DNA from: Pigmentiphaga aceris
Lineage (GTDB): Bacteria > Pseudomonadota > Gammaproteobacteria > Burkholderiales > Burkholderiaceae_B
Assembly (NCBI RefSeq): GCF_008119665.1
Contig: NZ_CP043046.1
Location: 3,968,001-4,032,000, forward strand
Direction: 5' to 3'
Length of the DNA: 64,000 nt
Each line of letters starts with the position of its first letter. Position 1 is the first letter of the stretch. The notes under the pieces were generated by a model. The model had not been told where the DNA came from. It worked only from the letters and a program-made list of their open reading frames with translations, and did not search any database. A program made the translations under genes and the position numbers. Shown in pieces: positions 26,017-34,525 of the stretch.

Positions 26017-26229
26017 TTATAAAGTCAGGTCAGGACGTGACCCAAGTACCTGAAGTTCTGGTTCGGGATGCAGGGCGATGATCTCGCGCAGGCGGACGGC
26101 GTAATCCGGATCGGCCCCGGCTAGTTCCGCGTCCAGCGTTTCGATGGCGGCGATAGCGGCTTCTCCACCCCGCAGCACTGTCTGCTCAAGGTTCTTCAAG
26201 GTCGCATCGGGCAAGGGTTCGTTATACAT
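26017..26229 (-). CDS. Small hypothetical protein, 70 residues
   Basis: ATG at 26229 (complement) is preceded by GGGAGACAAC, a good Shine-Dalgarno. The product MYNEPLPDATLKNLEQTVLRG is acidic and helical, with EAAIAAIETLDAELAGADPDYAVRLREIIALHPEPEL; it has no membrane segment and no Cys. An upstream in-frame ATG (26271) would add 14 residues without an RBS. I do not recognise a family. It is upstream of the DUF4142 gene and divergent from bcsD. Confidence 0.6.
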   Translation of the reverse strand: MYNEPLPDATLKNLEQTVLRGGEAAIAAIETLDAELAGADPDYAVRLREIIALHPEPELQVLGSRPDLTL

Positions 26230-26695
26230 GTTGTCTCCCGTCATAAGCCTGGACATTGATGGTTGTAGCAATCGGCATACCAGTCGATGCAGATATTTAG
26301 ACCCATGAAACAGATTGTTGCCCCTGGCACCCCTTGTCGTTTACCATCGGGAAGTACCCGTAACCAGACAATGGGTACCGCTTCAGACGCAAGGTCATGC
26401 TCCAAGAACACGTGGCTGAACCACGTGGCTCCGCCTTGCCAGACGGGAACCTCCTGTCATGAATGCTTCGATTTCCGTTTTGTTCGGCTTTGACCGCCCA
26501 ACGCCCCCCTGCGCAATGCCGGGGTTTCAGGTCATCGCCTTGTCGGCCAGGCGCTTCGCCGCCTAGGGCCACGCATCCTCCAGTTGCCGCCGCGCCTTCG
26601 TTGCTCCAGTGCTTCATGCCATGGACGCGAAGTCATGGCTCTTCGCTCCTGTGCGCAGCCGCTTGCGCCGCACCGGAACCTATTCCTGATGAATT
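26230..26695 (+). other. Long structured region upstream of the cellulose operon
   Basis: About 465 bases between the divergent small gene and bcsD. It holds at least two clear hairpins: GTACCC/GGGTAC (26354-26359 with 26373-26378) and CACGTGG-N5-CCACGTG (26409-26427). If transcription begins near 26270-26300, bcsD would have a leader of about 400 nt. I looked for a c-di-GMP riboswitch core and could not recognise one. A 35-codon frame starts at ATG 26460 but looks like chance. No strong promoter hexamers stand out. Confidence 0.5.
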
Positions 26696-27172
26696 GTGAA
26701 CGAGACGATTGTGGCCGACACGAACGCTGCGCTTGAATATTTTGCTGCCCGCCAATGCCCAGAGCAATGGAAGGGTTTTCTGAACGCCACTGCGGCAGAA
26801 CTCGCCAGCCATTTCGGCCCGGATGAACTGCGCCTGGTGATGCACGGCATTGGCAGCCGCTTCGCCGCCGAGATCGAATTGCCCGACAGCAATACTGTGC
26901 CGGCCATGGAAGCCGCCATGAGTGCGGTCTGGCAAAAACTAAATTGGGGTTGGGTGGAACTCGGCGAGGAAGCTGGTTCCTTACAGCTTGTCCACCACTG
27001 TTCCCCGCTGATGGCCGCTTTTGGCGCAGAGGCACTGAACTGGACCCCGGCCTTCCTTGAAGGCGCTTATCAGCAATGGTTTGTTCAGTTGGGGGCGAGC
27101 GACGTGTTGCGCGTTCGGCAGGTTTCGCCGGCCGAGCCACAGGCAGGCATCGTATTCAGCTTCGGCAAGTGA
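26696..27172 (+). CDS. bcsD: Cellulose synthase operon protein D
   Basis: A 158-residue BcsD-like protein. BcsD forms periplasmic or cytosolic octameric rings/filaments that align nascent glucan chains and promote crystalline cellulose. The diagnostic C-terminal half reads KLNWGWVELGEEAGSLQLVHHCSP ... ALNWTPAFLEGAYQQWFVQLGA, matching the INWGYVxL ... IVHxxLP ... WLxPxLEGLYxxW pattern of Komagataeibacter AxCesD. The N-terminus (ALEYFAARQCPEQWKGFLNATAAELA) is helical, with no signal peptide. It starts at GTG 26696; a stop lies one codon before it in frame. The position as first gene of the locus is unusual; it is normally after bcsC or bcsP. Confidence 0.85.
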   Translation: MNETIVADTNAALEYFAARQCPEQWKGFLNATAAELASHFGPDELRLVMHGIGSRFAAEIELPDSNTVPAMEAAMSAVWQKLNWGWVELGEEAGSLQLVHHCSPLMAAFGAEALNWTPAFLEGAYQQWFVQLGASDVLRVRQVSPAEPQAGIVFSFGK

Positions 27173-27203
27173 CATCTGCCGGACCTTGGGCCAGGAGATT
27201 TCG

Positions 27204-28574
27204 ATGAAGACCACGACAGAAAGCGATATTCCCGAGTTGTTCCGCCAGTTCAGCGGCAATTCGGCCAATTACCAGGAGCTCACGCGAGCCGCTGCCGCGC
27301 GCGCCTCGCAAGCGCGCTGGCCGCTGCTGTCTGCCGTCGAACTGGAACAAGGCGATATTCCTGCCGTGATCGATCGGGAAACCGGTCGCACGGTGCTGGA
27401 AACCGCGCCGACCAAACCGGACGCAGCGCTTGCAGAGCCTGTGGTGTCTGTTGTTCCAGCCGTGCCAGCCGTGGCCGCGGAACCTGAATTTGCCGTGCTT
27501 ACCGAGGTGATTCCAGAAGCACCGCCCACGACGGGTGAGATCCTGGCGCTGGCAAGCGATGACGGCGTGACGCTGACCAACGATGAAATTCTGGCGCTGA
27601 CCGACATCGACGCCCCGCCCGCCGCCCCCGAGCCGATCACCGTGCCCGGTACCAATACCATCTTCATGGCTCCGGCCCCCTTCAGCGCGCGCCATTTTGC
27701 TCAGGTGGAACGCGCACTGGCGGCGCGTCGTGAGGCGGCGCTGAATGAACTGGCGGCAGAGCCTGAGCGTGCTGAAGACGTGGTCGCTGGCGACGTCGGG
27801 ACTGTTGAAGCAGCGGCTGATACGCTGGCGACTGGTGAAGCGATGGCTGATGAGCCAATCGTGCTCAAACCGCAGTTTGTCGCGCCGCTGATCGAAACAC
27901 CGCCTGCTGTTGCCGCTGATGCGGAACTGCCCCCATTCGCATTGGCCGCACCGGTTGAGGCCCCGGCTGAAACCCCGGTTGCCGCTGTCAGTCCGGTGGT
28001 TACGCCGGTTGTGATCCCTGTTGTGATCCCAGCGGTGATCCCGGCCGCAACCCCGGCCATCACGCCCACGGCTCCCGTTACGGCTGCACCGATCGCGGAA
28101 ACGCCGGTGAAAAGCTCACCGCTCAAGCCGCTGACGCTTCGCCCGGCTGTTGCCAGAACGCCTGTAGCGGACACGCCTGCAATCCACACCCCGGCAGCAA
28201 GCAATCCCGTCTTCGCAAGCCCTGCCCCGGTTGTGCCTGCGTCCCTGTTTACCCCTGCCGCGGTTGCACCGGCACCAGTGCCCCTTGCCCCCATCGCCGC
28301 GCCCGCCCCCGTTGCCACCCCGCCCTTGGCAACTCGCCCTGCCCTGCCCCGCAAGACCATGCCCGCAATACCCTCGACCCCAGCTCAAGCCGTGCAAGCC
28401 GCCCCAAGTACCCCCGCACCGACGGTGCCGGTTGCCGCGCCGCAAACAGCGCCTGCCGACGGCGAGGCTGCTGTCAAACATGCCGGCTTGAAGCCGCTGT
28501 TCGACCGCCTGGCCGCGCCCGAAGAAACCACCACGCCGGTGATGTCGCTGTTCACGCGACTCCTGAAATCGTGA
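27204..28574 (+). CDS. bcsP: Cellulose biosynthesis protein BcsP (proline-rich)
   Basis: A 456-residue, very Pro/Ala/Val-rich protein. The N-terminal 20-30 residues (DIPELFRQFSGNSANYQEL) resemble the BcsR/BcsP domain, which in enterobacteria regulates BcsA through BcsQ. The middle (about 80-400) is low-complexity, with strings such as VVTPVVIPVVIPAVIPAA. The last 35 residues return to helical sequence with two related motifs, LKPLFDRLAAP and MSLFTRLLKS. In acetic-acid bacteria the Pro-rich BcsH partner binds BcsD through its C-terminus, so this protein may scaffold BcsD filaments (inference). AGGAGA precedes ATG 27204. No bcsQ follows. Confidence 0.75.
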   Translation: MKTTTESDIPELFRQFSGNSANYQELTRAAAARASQARWPLLSAVELEQGDIPAVIDRETGRTVLETAPTKPDAALAEPVVSVVPAVPAVAAEPEFAVLTEVIPEAPPTTGEILALASDDGVTLTNDEILALTDIDAPPAAPEPITVPGTNTIFMAPAPFSARHFAQVERALAARREAALNELAAEPERAEDVVAGDVGTVEAAADTLATGEAMADEPIVLKPQFVAPLIETPPAVAADAELPPFALAAPVEAPAETPVAAVSPVVTPVVIPVVIPAVIPAATPAITPTAPVTAAPIAETPVKSSPLKPLTLRPAVARTPVADTPAIHTPAASNPVFASPAPVVPASLFTPAAVAPAPVPLAPIAAPAPVATPPLATRPALPRKTMPAIPSTPAQAVQAAPSTPAPTVPVAAPQTAPADGEAAVKHAGLKPLFDRLAAPEETTTPVMSLFTRLLKS

Positions 28575-28602
28575 ACGCCATGCTTCTGAATCGGACCGCC
28601 AC

Positions 28603-30813
28603 GTGAGCACACCCCAGCCATTTTCCGACCGCGGCGAAGCGCCGTCGCCGCTCGACGCCCGGGTTGAATCCTGGTCCAAACATCCGTTCTGGCAGCACAA
28701 GGCGACGTCGACGGTACTGAGCGTCATCGCCGTCATCTGTCTGATCGTGGTCGTCAGCGCACCGCTGGATACCGTTGCCCAGCTCGGTTTCTCGCTGATC
28801 GCGCTCGCCTTTGCCTTGTTCCTGCGCCGCGTCGGCGGACGCCTGGCAACCATCGTGATGGTGCTGATCTCGGTCATCATGTCGCTGCGCTACATGTACT
28901 GGCGCGTGACGTCCACGCTGGACTTCCAGAACTGGCTCGACATCTTCTTCGGTTACGGGCTGCTGCTGGCCGAAATCTACGCGCTGACCGTGCTGCTGCT
29001 GGGCTACGTCCAGACCATCTGGCCGCTGCGCCGCGACCCGGTGCCCATGCCGCTGGACGTGGACACCTGGCCCACCATCGACATCCTGATCCCGACCTAC
29101 AACGAGCCGCTTGAAGTGGTGAAGCTGTCGGTGCTGACCGCTGTGTCGATGGACTGGCCGCCCGAACGCATCCGCATTTACGTGCTGGATGACGGTCGTC
29201 GCCCGGAATTCCAGGCCTTCTGCACGGAAATCGGCGTGGGTTACATCGCGCGCGACAGCAACGAATCCGCCAAGGCCGGCAACCTGAATGCCGCGCTGGC
29301 ACTGACCGATGGCGAGTTTGTGGCGGTCTTCGATTGCGACCACATTCCGACGCGCTCTTTCCTGCAGATCTCGATGGGGTGGTTCCTGAAAGACCCCAAT
29401 CTTGCGATGTTGCAGACACCTCACTTTTTCTTCTCGCCCGACCCCTTCGAGAAGAACCTGAACACCTTCCGTGCGGTACCGAACGAAGGCGAGCTGTTCT
29501 ACGGACTGGTGCAAGACGGCAACGATTTGTGGAACGCAGCGTTCTTCTGCGGATCGTGCGCCGTGCTGCGTCGCAAACCGCTGATGGAAATCGGCGGCAT
29601 GGCGACCGAAACCGTGACCGAAGATGCGCACACTGCGCTGAAGCTCAATCGCGCCGGTTACGACACAGCCTACCTGGCCGTGCCGCAGGCTGCCGGGCTG
29701 GCGACCGAAAGTCTGTCGCGTCACATCGGTCAGCGTATTCGCTGGGCCCGTGGCATGGCGCAGATTTTCCGTCTGGACAATCCGTTGTTCGGCAAGGGCC
29801 TGAACATCGGCCAGCGCATGTGCTACCTGAACGCGATGCTGCACTTCTTCTACGGCTTGCCGCGCATCGTGTTCCTGACCGCACCGCTGGCGTTCCTGTT
29901 CTTTGGTGCCCACGTGTTCCAGGCGTCTGCGCTGCTGATCACGATCTACGCCTTCCCGCACATCATTCATGCAAACGTGACCACCTCACGCATGCAGGGG
30001 CGATTCCGGCATTCGTTCTGGAACGAGGTCTACGAGTCGGTGCTGGCCTGGTACATCATGCGTCCGGCATTCCTCGCCATCGTCAATCCCAAGCTGGGCG
30101 GCTTCAACGTCACGGCCAAGGGCGGCATGAGCGGCGATGCCTGGTTCGACTGGGATATGGCACGGCCCTACCTGGTGCTGCTGGGGCTGAACATCATCGG
30201 CATGATCGTCGGTATCGGCGCGCTGATCCTGGGCGATCACGATGCGGGCGGCGTCTTCACGCTGGCCATCAACCTGGCCTGGACGCTCTACAACATCATC
30301 ATTACCAGCGCCAGCGTGGCGGTGGCGCGTGAAGAACGTCAGTTCCGTGCCCAACCGCGTGTGGCAGTCTCCTTGCCCGCCATGCTGCGCCTTCGCAACG
30401 GCAAGACCGTGGTGTGCGAAACCACCGACTATTCGTCCAGCGGCCTGGGCATTCGCCTGCCGCCCGACTTCCCGCCGATTGCCACCGGTGAACGACTGCA
30501 TGTGTCGATCTATCGCGGTACGGAAGAACGCGTCTTCCCTGCCAAGGTCATGTTTGCCGGGCGCGACGTGCTGGGTCTGAACTTCGAGACCCTGACGATG
30601 CACCAGCAGATCGAACTGGCAGAAATGACATTTGCTCGCGCCGACACCTGGGCCAAAGCCTGGGGTCAAGGTACGCCCGATACGCCCTTGCAGGCGTTCA
30701 AGGAAGTCACGCGCATCGGCATTCACGGATTCAAACAACTCGTCACGCTGGGCTGGCAGGCGACGCGCGAGCGTCGGGCTGCGCGTTCTCTCAAAACAAA
30801 AACGGAAACCTGA
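28603..30813 (+). CDS. bcsA: Cellulose synthase catalytic subunit (UDP-forming) with PilZ domain
   Basis: A 736-residue inner-membrane GT2 enzyme polymerising UDP-glucose into beta-1,4-glucan and extruding it. Catalytic motifs: VLDDGR (D196/D197), FDCDH (D244, D246), VTEDAH (D341 of TED) and GQRIRW (Q377, R380, W381). Hydrophobic helices precede the GT domain (around 40-125) and follow it (about 405-555). A C-terminal PilZ domain has RAQPR (R582-R586) and DYSSSG (D609, S611, G614), the complete c-di-GMP signature, so activation by c-di-GMP is expected. The start is GTG 28603, 28 bases after bcsP. Its stop overlaps the bcsB ATG (TGATG). Confidence 0.97.
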   Translation: MSTPQPFSDRGEAPSPLDARVESWSKHPFWQHKATSTVLSVIAVICLIVVVSAPLDTVAQLGFSLIALAFALFLRRVGGRLATIVMVLISVIMSLRYMYWRVTSTLDFQNWLDIFFGYGLLLAEIYALTVLLLGYVQTIWPLRRDPVPMPLDVDTWPTIDILIPTYNEPLEVVKLSVLTAVSMDWPPERIRIYVLDDGRRPEFQAFCTEIGVGYIARDSNESAKAGNLNAALALTDGEFVAVFDCDHIPTRSFLQISMGWFLKDPNLAMLQTPHFFFSPDPFEKNLNTFRAVPNEGELFYGLVQDGNDLWNAAFFCGSCAVLRRKPLMEIGGMATETVTEDAHTALKLNRAGYDTAYLAVPQAAGLATESLSRHIGQRIRWARGMAQIFRLDNPLFGKGLNIGQRMCYLNAMLHFFYGLPRIVFLTAPLAFLFFGAHVFQASALLITIYAFPHIIHANVTTSRMQGRFRHSFWNEVYESVLAWYIMRPAFLAIVNPKLGGFNVTAKGGMSGDAWFDWDMARPYLVLLGLNIIGMIVGIGALILGDHDAGGVFTLAINLAWTLYNIIITSASVAVAREERQFRAQPRVAVSLPAMLRLRNGKTVVCETTDYSSSGLGIRLPPDFPPIATGERLHVSIYRGTEERVFPAKVMFAGRDVLGLNFETLTMHQQIELAEMTFARADTWAKAWGQGTPDTPLQAFKEVTRIGIHGFKQLVTLGWQATRERRAARSLKTKTET

Positions 30814-33200
30814 TGACTTCGACGCTTCTTTCGAGCCGACGCCGCGAGCGCTCCGCAAAACGTCCGCTGGCCTTGGCCTTGTCGGCAGTGATGTTGGCCG
30901 GTGCACTGCCGCTGCAAGCCACGCAGGCTGCCCCGCCACGCGCTGCTGTGCCCGCCCCTGCCGCTGCACCGGTACCGGTCGCACCGACTGCCGCGACCAT
31001 TCCTGCGGTCGGTGCTGCCGCTACGCCGGTGATCGCACGCGTCGACCTGCCAGAAGGCGGACGTCGTTATTCCGTCACGCTGAAGCAACTGGGTGCACGT
31101 ATCCCGATGGTGTTGCGCGGCATCGAAGGCAGCAGTGCCGTGCCGTTTGCCATCCGTGCCGACGAAGTGGTGTCCAGCGCCAAGCTGACCTTGAAATACG
31201 CGTACTCGCCGGCCCTGCTGGCCGACCTGTCGCACATCAATGTGATGGTCAACGGTGAAGTGGCCGCCACGGTGCCGGTGCCCAAGGTGGCTGCCGGCAC
31301 CAATCAGGAAATCACCGTCGACCTGCCACCGCCGCTGATCACCCAGTTCAACACGCTGAACATCCAGTTGATCGGCCACTACACGATGGAATGTGAAGAC
31401 CCACTTCATACCAGTCTGTGGGCCAACATCAGCAATCGCAGCGTGCTGGAAGTGACGGTTTCGCCGCTGGCGCTGGTCAACGATCTGTCGATCCTGCCGC
31501 TGCCCTTCTTCGACCGTCGTGACGCCAGCCAGTTGAGACTGCCCTTCATCTTCAACAGCGCGCCCGACAACGGCACGCTGGAAGCTGCTGGTGCCCTGTC
31601 TTCGTGGTTCGGTGGCCTGGCAACGTATCGCGGCGCGAAATTCCCGGTATCCACCACCGGTGAAATTCCGACCAAGGGCAATGCCGTGATCGTCGCAACC
31701 GGCGCGCTGCAATCTGCCGGCATCGACGTGCCCGCGCCCAATGGCCCGACCGTTACCATCGTTCCCAATCCCAACGACCAGTTCGGCAAGCTGCTGATCG
31801 TCGGCGGCCGGGACGCCAAGGAATTGAAGCAGGCGGCCCTGGCCGTCGTCACCGGCAACAAGACCCTGACCGGTCAGCGCGCCGTCATCACCCAATTGCT
31901 GGAACTGGAAAAGCGCGTTCCCTACGACGCCCCCAACTGGTTGCGCAGCGACCGTCCGGTCAAGCTGGGTGAACTGGCCACGCCCGAAACCCTGAACGTC
32001 ACCGGTTTCAGCCCGCGCCCGATCGCCATCGACATGCGCCTGCCGCCTGACCTTTTCGGCTGGCGCGAAAAGGGTGTGCCGCTGAACCTGAAGTATCGCT
32101 ACACGCCGCAGCCGATCTCGACCAACTCGTCCTTGACGGTGGGCCTGAACGATCAGTTCATCAAGTCGATCCATCTGCCGTCGGTCGCCCGTCTGGGTGG
32201 TGGGGAAGGACTGCTGGAACGCCTGAAGTCCGACAGCAGCATTCCCGTCACCGATCAGATGGTGATCCCGCTGCAGATCATGAACCCGCGTTCGCAACTG
32301 CAACTGCAACTGCGTTATCAGTACGACTACATCAAGCAGGGCGAGTGCCGTGACGTGATCATCGACAATGTGCGCGGTGCCATCGAGCCTGACTCGACCA
32401 TCGACATCTCGTCGTTCTCGCATTACATCGCCATGCCGAACCTGGGCGTGTTCAACGACAGCGGCTTCCCGTTCACCAAGATGGCCGATCTGTCGCAGAC
32501 CGCCGTTGTCTTGCCGAACAACGCTGGCCCGGCTGAATTCAGCGCCTATCTGAGCGTGCTTGGCCGTTTCTCGGAATCCACGGGCTACCCGGCGACTGCC
32601 GTTACCGTGGCGCGCCCGGATCAGGCGCCGACGCTGGCCGACAAGGACTTGCTGGTGATCGCCTCTGGCGACAATCAGCCGCTGCTCAAGCAATGGGCCA
32701 AGCAACTGCCCATGAGCCTGGACGGCCCCGGTCGCCGCTTCGAGCTGTCTGACCTGATCTACCGTACGTGGAACTGGTTGATGCCGAATCCGCGTGCTGC
32801 CGTCGATCAGGCCCGCAACAGTGTGTCCTTCACCACCGACGGCGCAAGCGTCGTGCTGGTGGGCTTCGAGTCACCCTTGCAGGCAGGCCGCAGCGTGGTG
32901 GCAATTTCCAGCAGCCGTCCGGAAGGTCTGGAAGAAGCGGTCAATGCCATGATCGGCGGTGAGGAATATCCGCAGACGATTCAGGGCAGCGTGGCCGTCA
33001 TCCGTGACAAGCAGGTCGATTCGCTGGTCGCTGACCAGACCTATGCCGTCGGCTCGCTGGGCCTGGTTGGCACGGTGCAGTGGTACATGTCGCGTCACCC
33101 GTGGCTGGTCGTATTGCTGGGCATTCTGGGCATTGCACTGCTGTGCGTGCCGATCTACCTGGCCCTGCGTGCCCGGGCGCGTCAGCGCCTGGGTAGCTGA
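30813..33200 (+). CDS. bcsB: Cellulose synthase regulatory/periplasmic subunit BcsB
   Basis: A 795-residue periplasmic protein anchored by one C-terminal helix (HPWLVVLLGILGIALLCVPIYLALRARARQ). The N-terminus MTSTLLSSRRRERSAKRPLALALSAVMLAGALPLQ is an export signal, followed by an Ala/Pro-rich stretch. The body has the two carbohydrate-binding/flavodoxin-like repeats typical of BcsB (for example LKYAYSPALLADLSHINVMVNGE and the later LKYRYTPQPISTNSSLTVGLNDQFI). It forms the active synthase with BcsA and guides the glucan across the periplasm. It is translationally coupled to bcsA. Confidence 0.95.
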   Translation: MTSTLLSSRRRERSAKRPLALALSAVMLAGALPLQATQAAPPRAAVPAPAAAPVPVAPTAATIPAVGAAATPVIARVDLPEGGRRYSVTLKQLGARIPMVLRGIEGSSAVPFAIRADEVVSSAKLTLKYAYSPALLADLSHINVMVNGEVAATVPVPKVAAGTNQEITVDLPPPLITQFNTLNIQLIGHYTMECEDPLHTSLWANISNRSVLEVTVSPLALVNDLSILPLPFFDRRDASQLRLPFIFNSAPDNGTLEAAGALSSWFGGLATYRGAKFPVSTTGEIPTKGNAVIVATGALQSAGIDVPAPNGPTVTIVPNPNDQFGKLLIVGGRDAKELKQAALAVVTGNKTLTGQRAVITQLLELEKRVPYDAPNWLRSDRPVKLGELATPETLNVTGFSPRPIAIDMRLPPDLFGWREKGVPLNLKYRYTPQPISTNSSLTVGLNDQFIKSIHLPSVARLGGGEGLLERLKSDSSIPVTDQMVIPLQIMNPRSQLQLQLRYQYDYIKQGECRDVIIDNVRGAIEPDSTIDISSFSHYIAMPNLGVFNDSGFPFTKMADLSQTAVVLPNNAGPAEFSAYLSVLGRFSESTGYPATAVTVARPDQAPTLADKDLLVIASGDNQPLLKQWAKQLPMSLDGPGRRFELSDLIYRTWNWLMPNPRAAVDQARNSVSFTTDGASVVLVGFESPLQAGRSVVAISSSRPEGLEEAVNAMIGGEEYPQTIQGSVAVIRDKQVDSLVADQTYAVGSLGLVGTVQWYMSRHPWLVVLLGILGIALLCVPIYLALRARARQRLGS

Positions 33201-33211
33201 GTACGCCTGAC

Positions 33212-34525
33212 ATGGCCCGCAGCATGACGGCAATCACGACCACGCTGACTGCACGCGCAGCACTGGTGTCGCAGCGTTCGCGCTGCGGCCTGCCGGCGAA
33301 GTTCGCCCTGGCAGCCGTGACGCTGTTGATGGCGGGCCTGTCGTCGGCGCAGGTTGCCACTACGCCGGCTCCCCTGGCCGCGCCCGTGGCGGCATCGGCA
33401 GCCAATACCTGCAAGGTGCCGGCGTGGCCGATATGGCGTGACTTCACCACCCATTTCATCCAGCCCGATGGCCGGGTGCTGGATGCCAGCACCCCGCAGC
33501 AACACAGCTCGTCGGAAGGCCAGTCATACGGCATGTTCTTCGCGCTGGTGGCGGGTGATCAGGCCATGTTCGACAAGCTCTGGCGCTGGAGCGTGTCCAA
33601 CCTCGCGGGCGGCGACATCAGCAAGCAGTTGCCGGCCTGGTACTGGGGCCGCCAGAAAGATGGCAGTTGGGGCGTGCTGGACAAGAATTCCGCGTCTGAT
33701 GCCGACCTGTGGTTTGCCTACGTTCTGTTGGAAGCAGGCGAACTGTGGCAACGGGCCGACTACACGCGCGATGCCCAGCAATTGCTCAAACGTATCGAAA
33801 ACGAAGAAATCGCAGACCTGCCCGGTCTGGGTCCGATGCTTTTACCCGGCAAGAATGACTTCGCGCGGCCAGACCACCTGTGGCAGTTGAACCCAAGCTA
33901 CCTGCCGGTGCCGGTCTTGCGCCGACTGGCCCTGGCATCACCCAATGGCCCGTGGTCGCGCATTGCCGAAAACACGGCCGCGATGATGCCGGCAGTCAGC
34001 CCCAAGGGCTTTGTGGCCGACTGGGTGTCGTATCGCGGCACCTCGCCCACCAGCGGCGTATTCGTGGTCGATCCCGTCAAGGGCGATCTGGGCAGCTATG
34101 ATGCGATCCGCAGTTATATGTGGGCCGGCATGACACCTCCGGAAGACCCGCTGGCGGCACCCGTGCTGCGGGCGCTCGACGGCATGACAACGGCTACCGC
34201 CGCCGCAGGCACGCCGCCCGAACGTGTCCAGACCACCACAGGTTCCAGCACCGGCAGCGGTCCGTTTGGATTTTCGGCCGCATTGATTCCGTATTTCCAG
34301 GCAAAGGGGCAACCCTGGTTGGCTGATTTACAACGACGACGCGTCGATACGCAGCTTCAACAGAGTCTGCTGCCGGAACGTGTTCGCGGTCGCCAGCCGC
34401 CCTATTACGATGTCGTCCTGAGCATGTTCAGCCTTGGCTGGGCCGACGACCGATACCGATTCCTCAGCACTGGAAAAGTGCAACTCTCCTGGGAGAAAAC
34501 ATGTCCCCGCGCCACCACTCGCTAG
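33212..34525 (+). CDS. bcsZ: Periplasmic endo-beta-1,4-glucanase (GH8) BcsZ
   Basis: A 437-residue GH8 cellulase. A long N-region is followed by a signal peptide ending near GLSSAQVA. Conserved blocks: WPIWRDFTTHFIQPDGRVLD, SSEGQSYGMFFAL (general acid E102), QKDGSWGVLDKNSASDADLWFAYVLLEAG (substrate-subsite Asp region) and YDAIRSYMWAGM. BcsZ trims misassembled glucan in the periplasm and is needed for normal export. It is larger than E. coli BcsZ (368) because of the extended N-terminus. The gene overlaps bcsC by 25 bases, giving tight coupling. Confidence 0.95.
   Translation: MARSMTAITTTLTARAALVSQRSRCGLPAKFALAAVTLLMAGLSSAQVATTPAPLAAPVAASAANTCKVPAWPIWRDFTTHFIQPDGRVLDASTPQQHSSSEGQSYGMFFALVAGDQAMFDKLWRWSVSNLAGGDISKQLPAWYWGRQKDGSWGVLDKNSASDADLWFAYVLLEAGELWQRADYTRDAQQLLKRIENEEIADLPGLGPMLLPGKNDFARPDHLWQLNPSYLPVPVLRRLALASPNGPWSRIAENTAAMMPAVSPKGFVADWVSYRGTSPTSGVFVVDPVKGDLGSYDAIRSYMWAGMTPPEDPLAAPVLRALDGMTTATAAAGTPPERVQTTTGSSTGSGPFGFSAALIPYFQAKGQPWLADLQRRRVDTQLQQSLLPERVRGRQPPYYDVVLSMFSLGWADDRYRFLSTGKVQLSWEKTCPRATTR

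Noticed and set aside
26460..26567. 35-codon frame starting at ATG 26460 upstream of bcsD
   Set aside because: Weak RBS and no resemblance to BcsR, BcsF or other small cellulose proteins.
26230..26695. c-di-GMP riboswitch before the cellulose locus
   Set aside because: I looked for the conserved GEMM core and tetraloop-receptor elements and did not find them; the visible stems do not fit.
30723..32705. 660-residue open frame on the minus strand over bcsB
   Set aside because: Codon-bias shadow, rich in Gln/Arg/His/Gly with no recognisable domain; bcsB on the plus strand explains the region.
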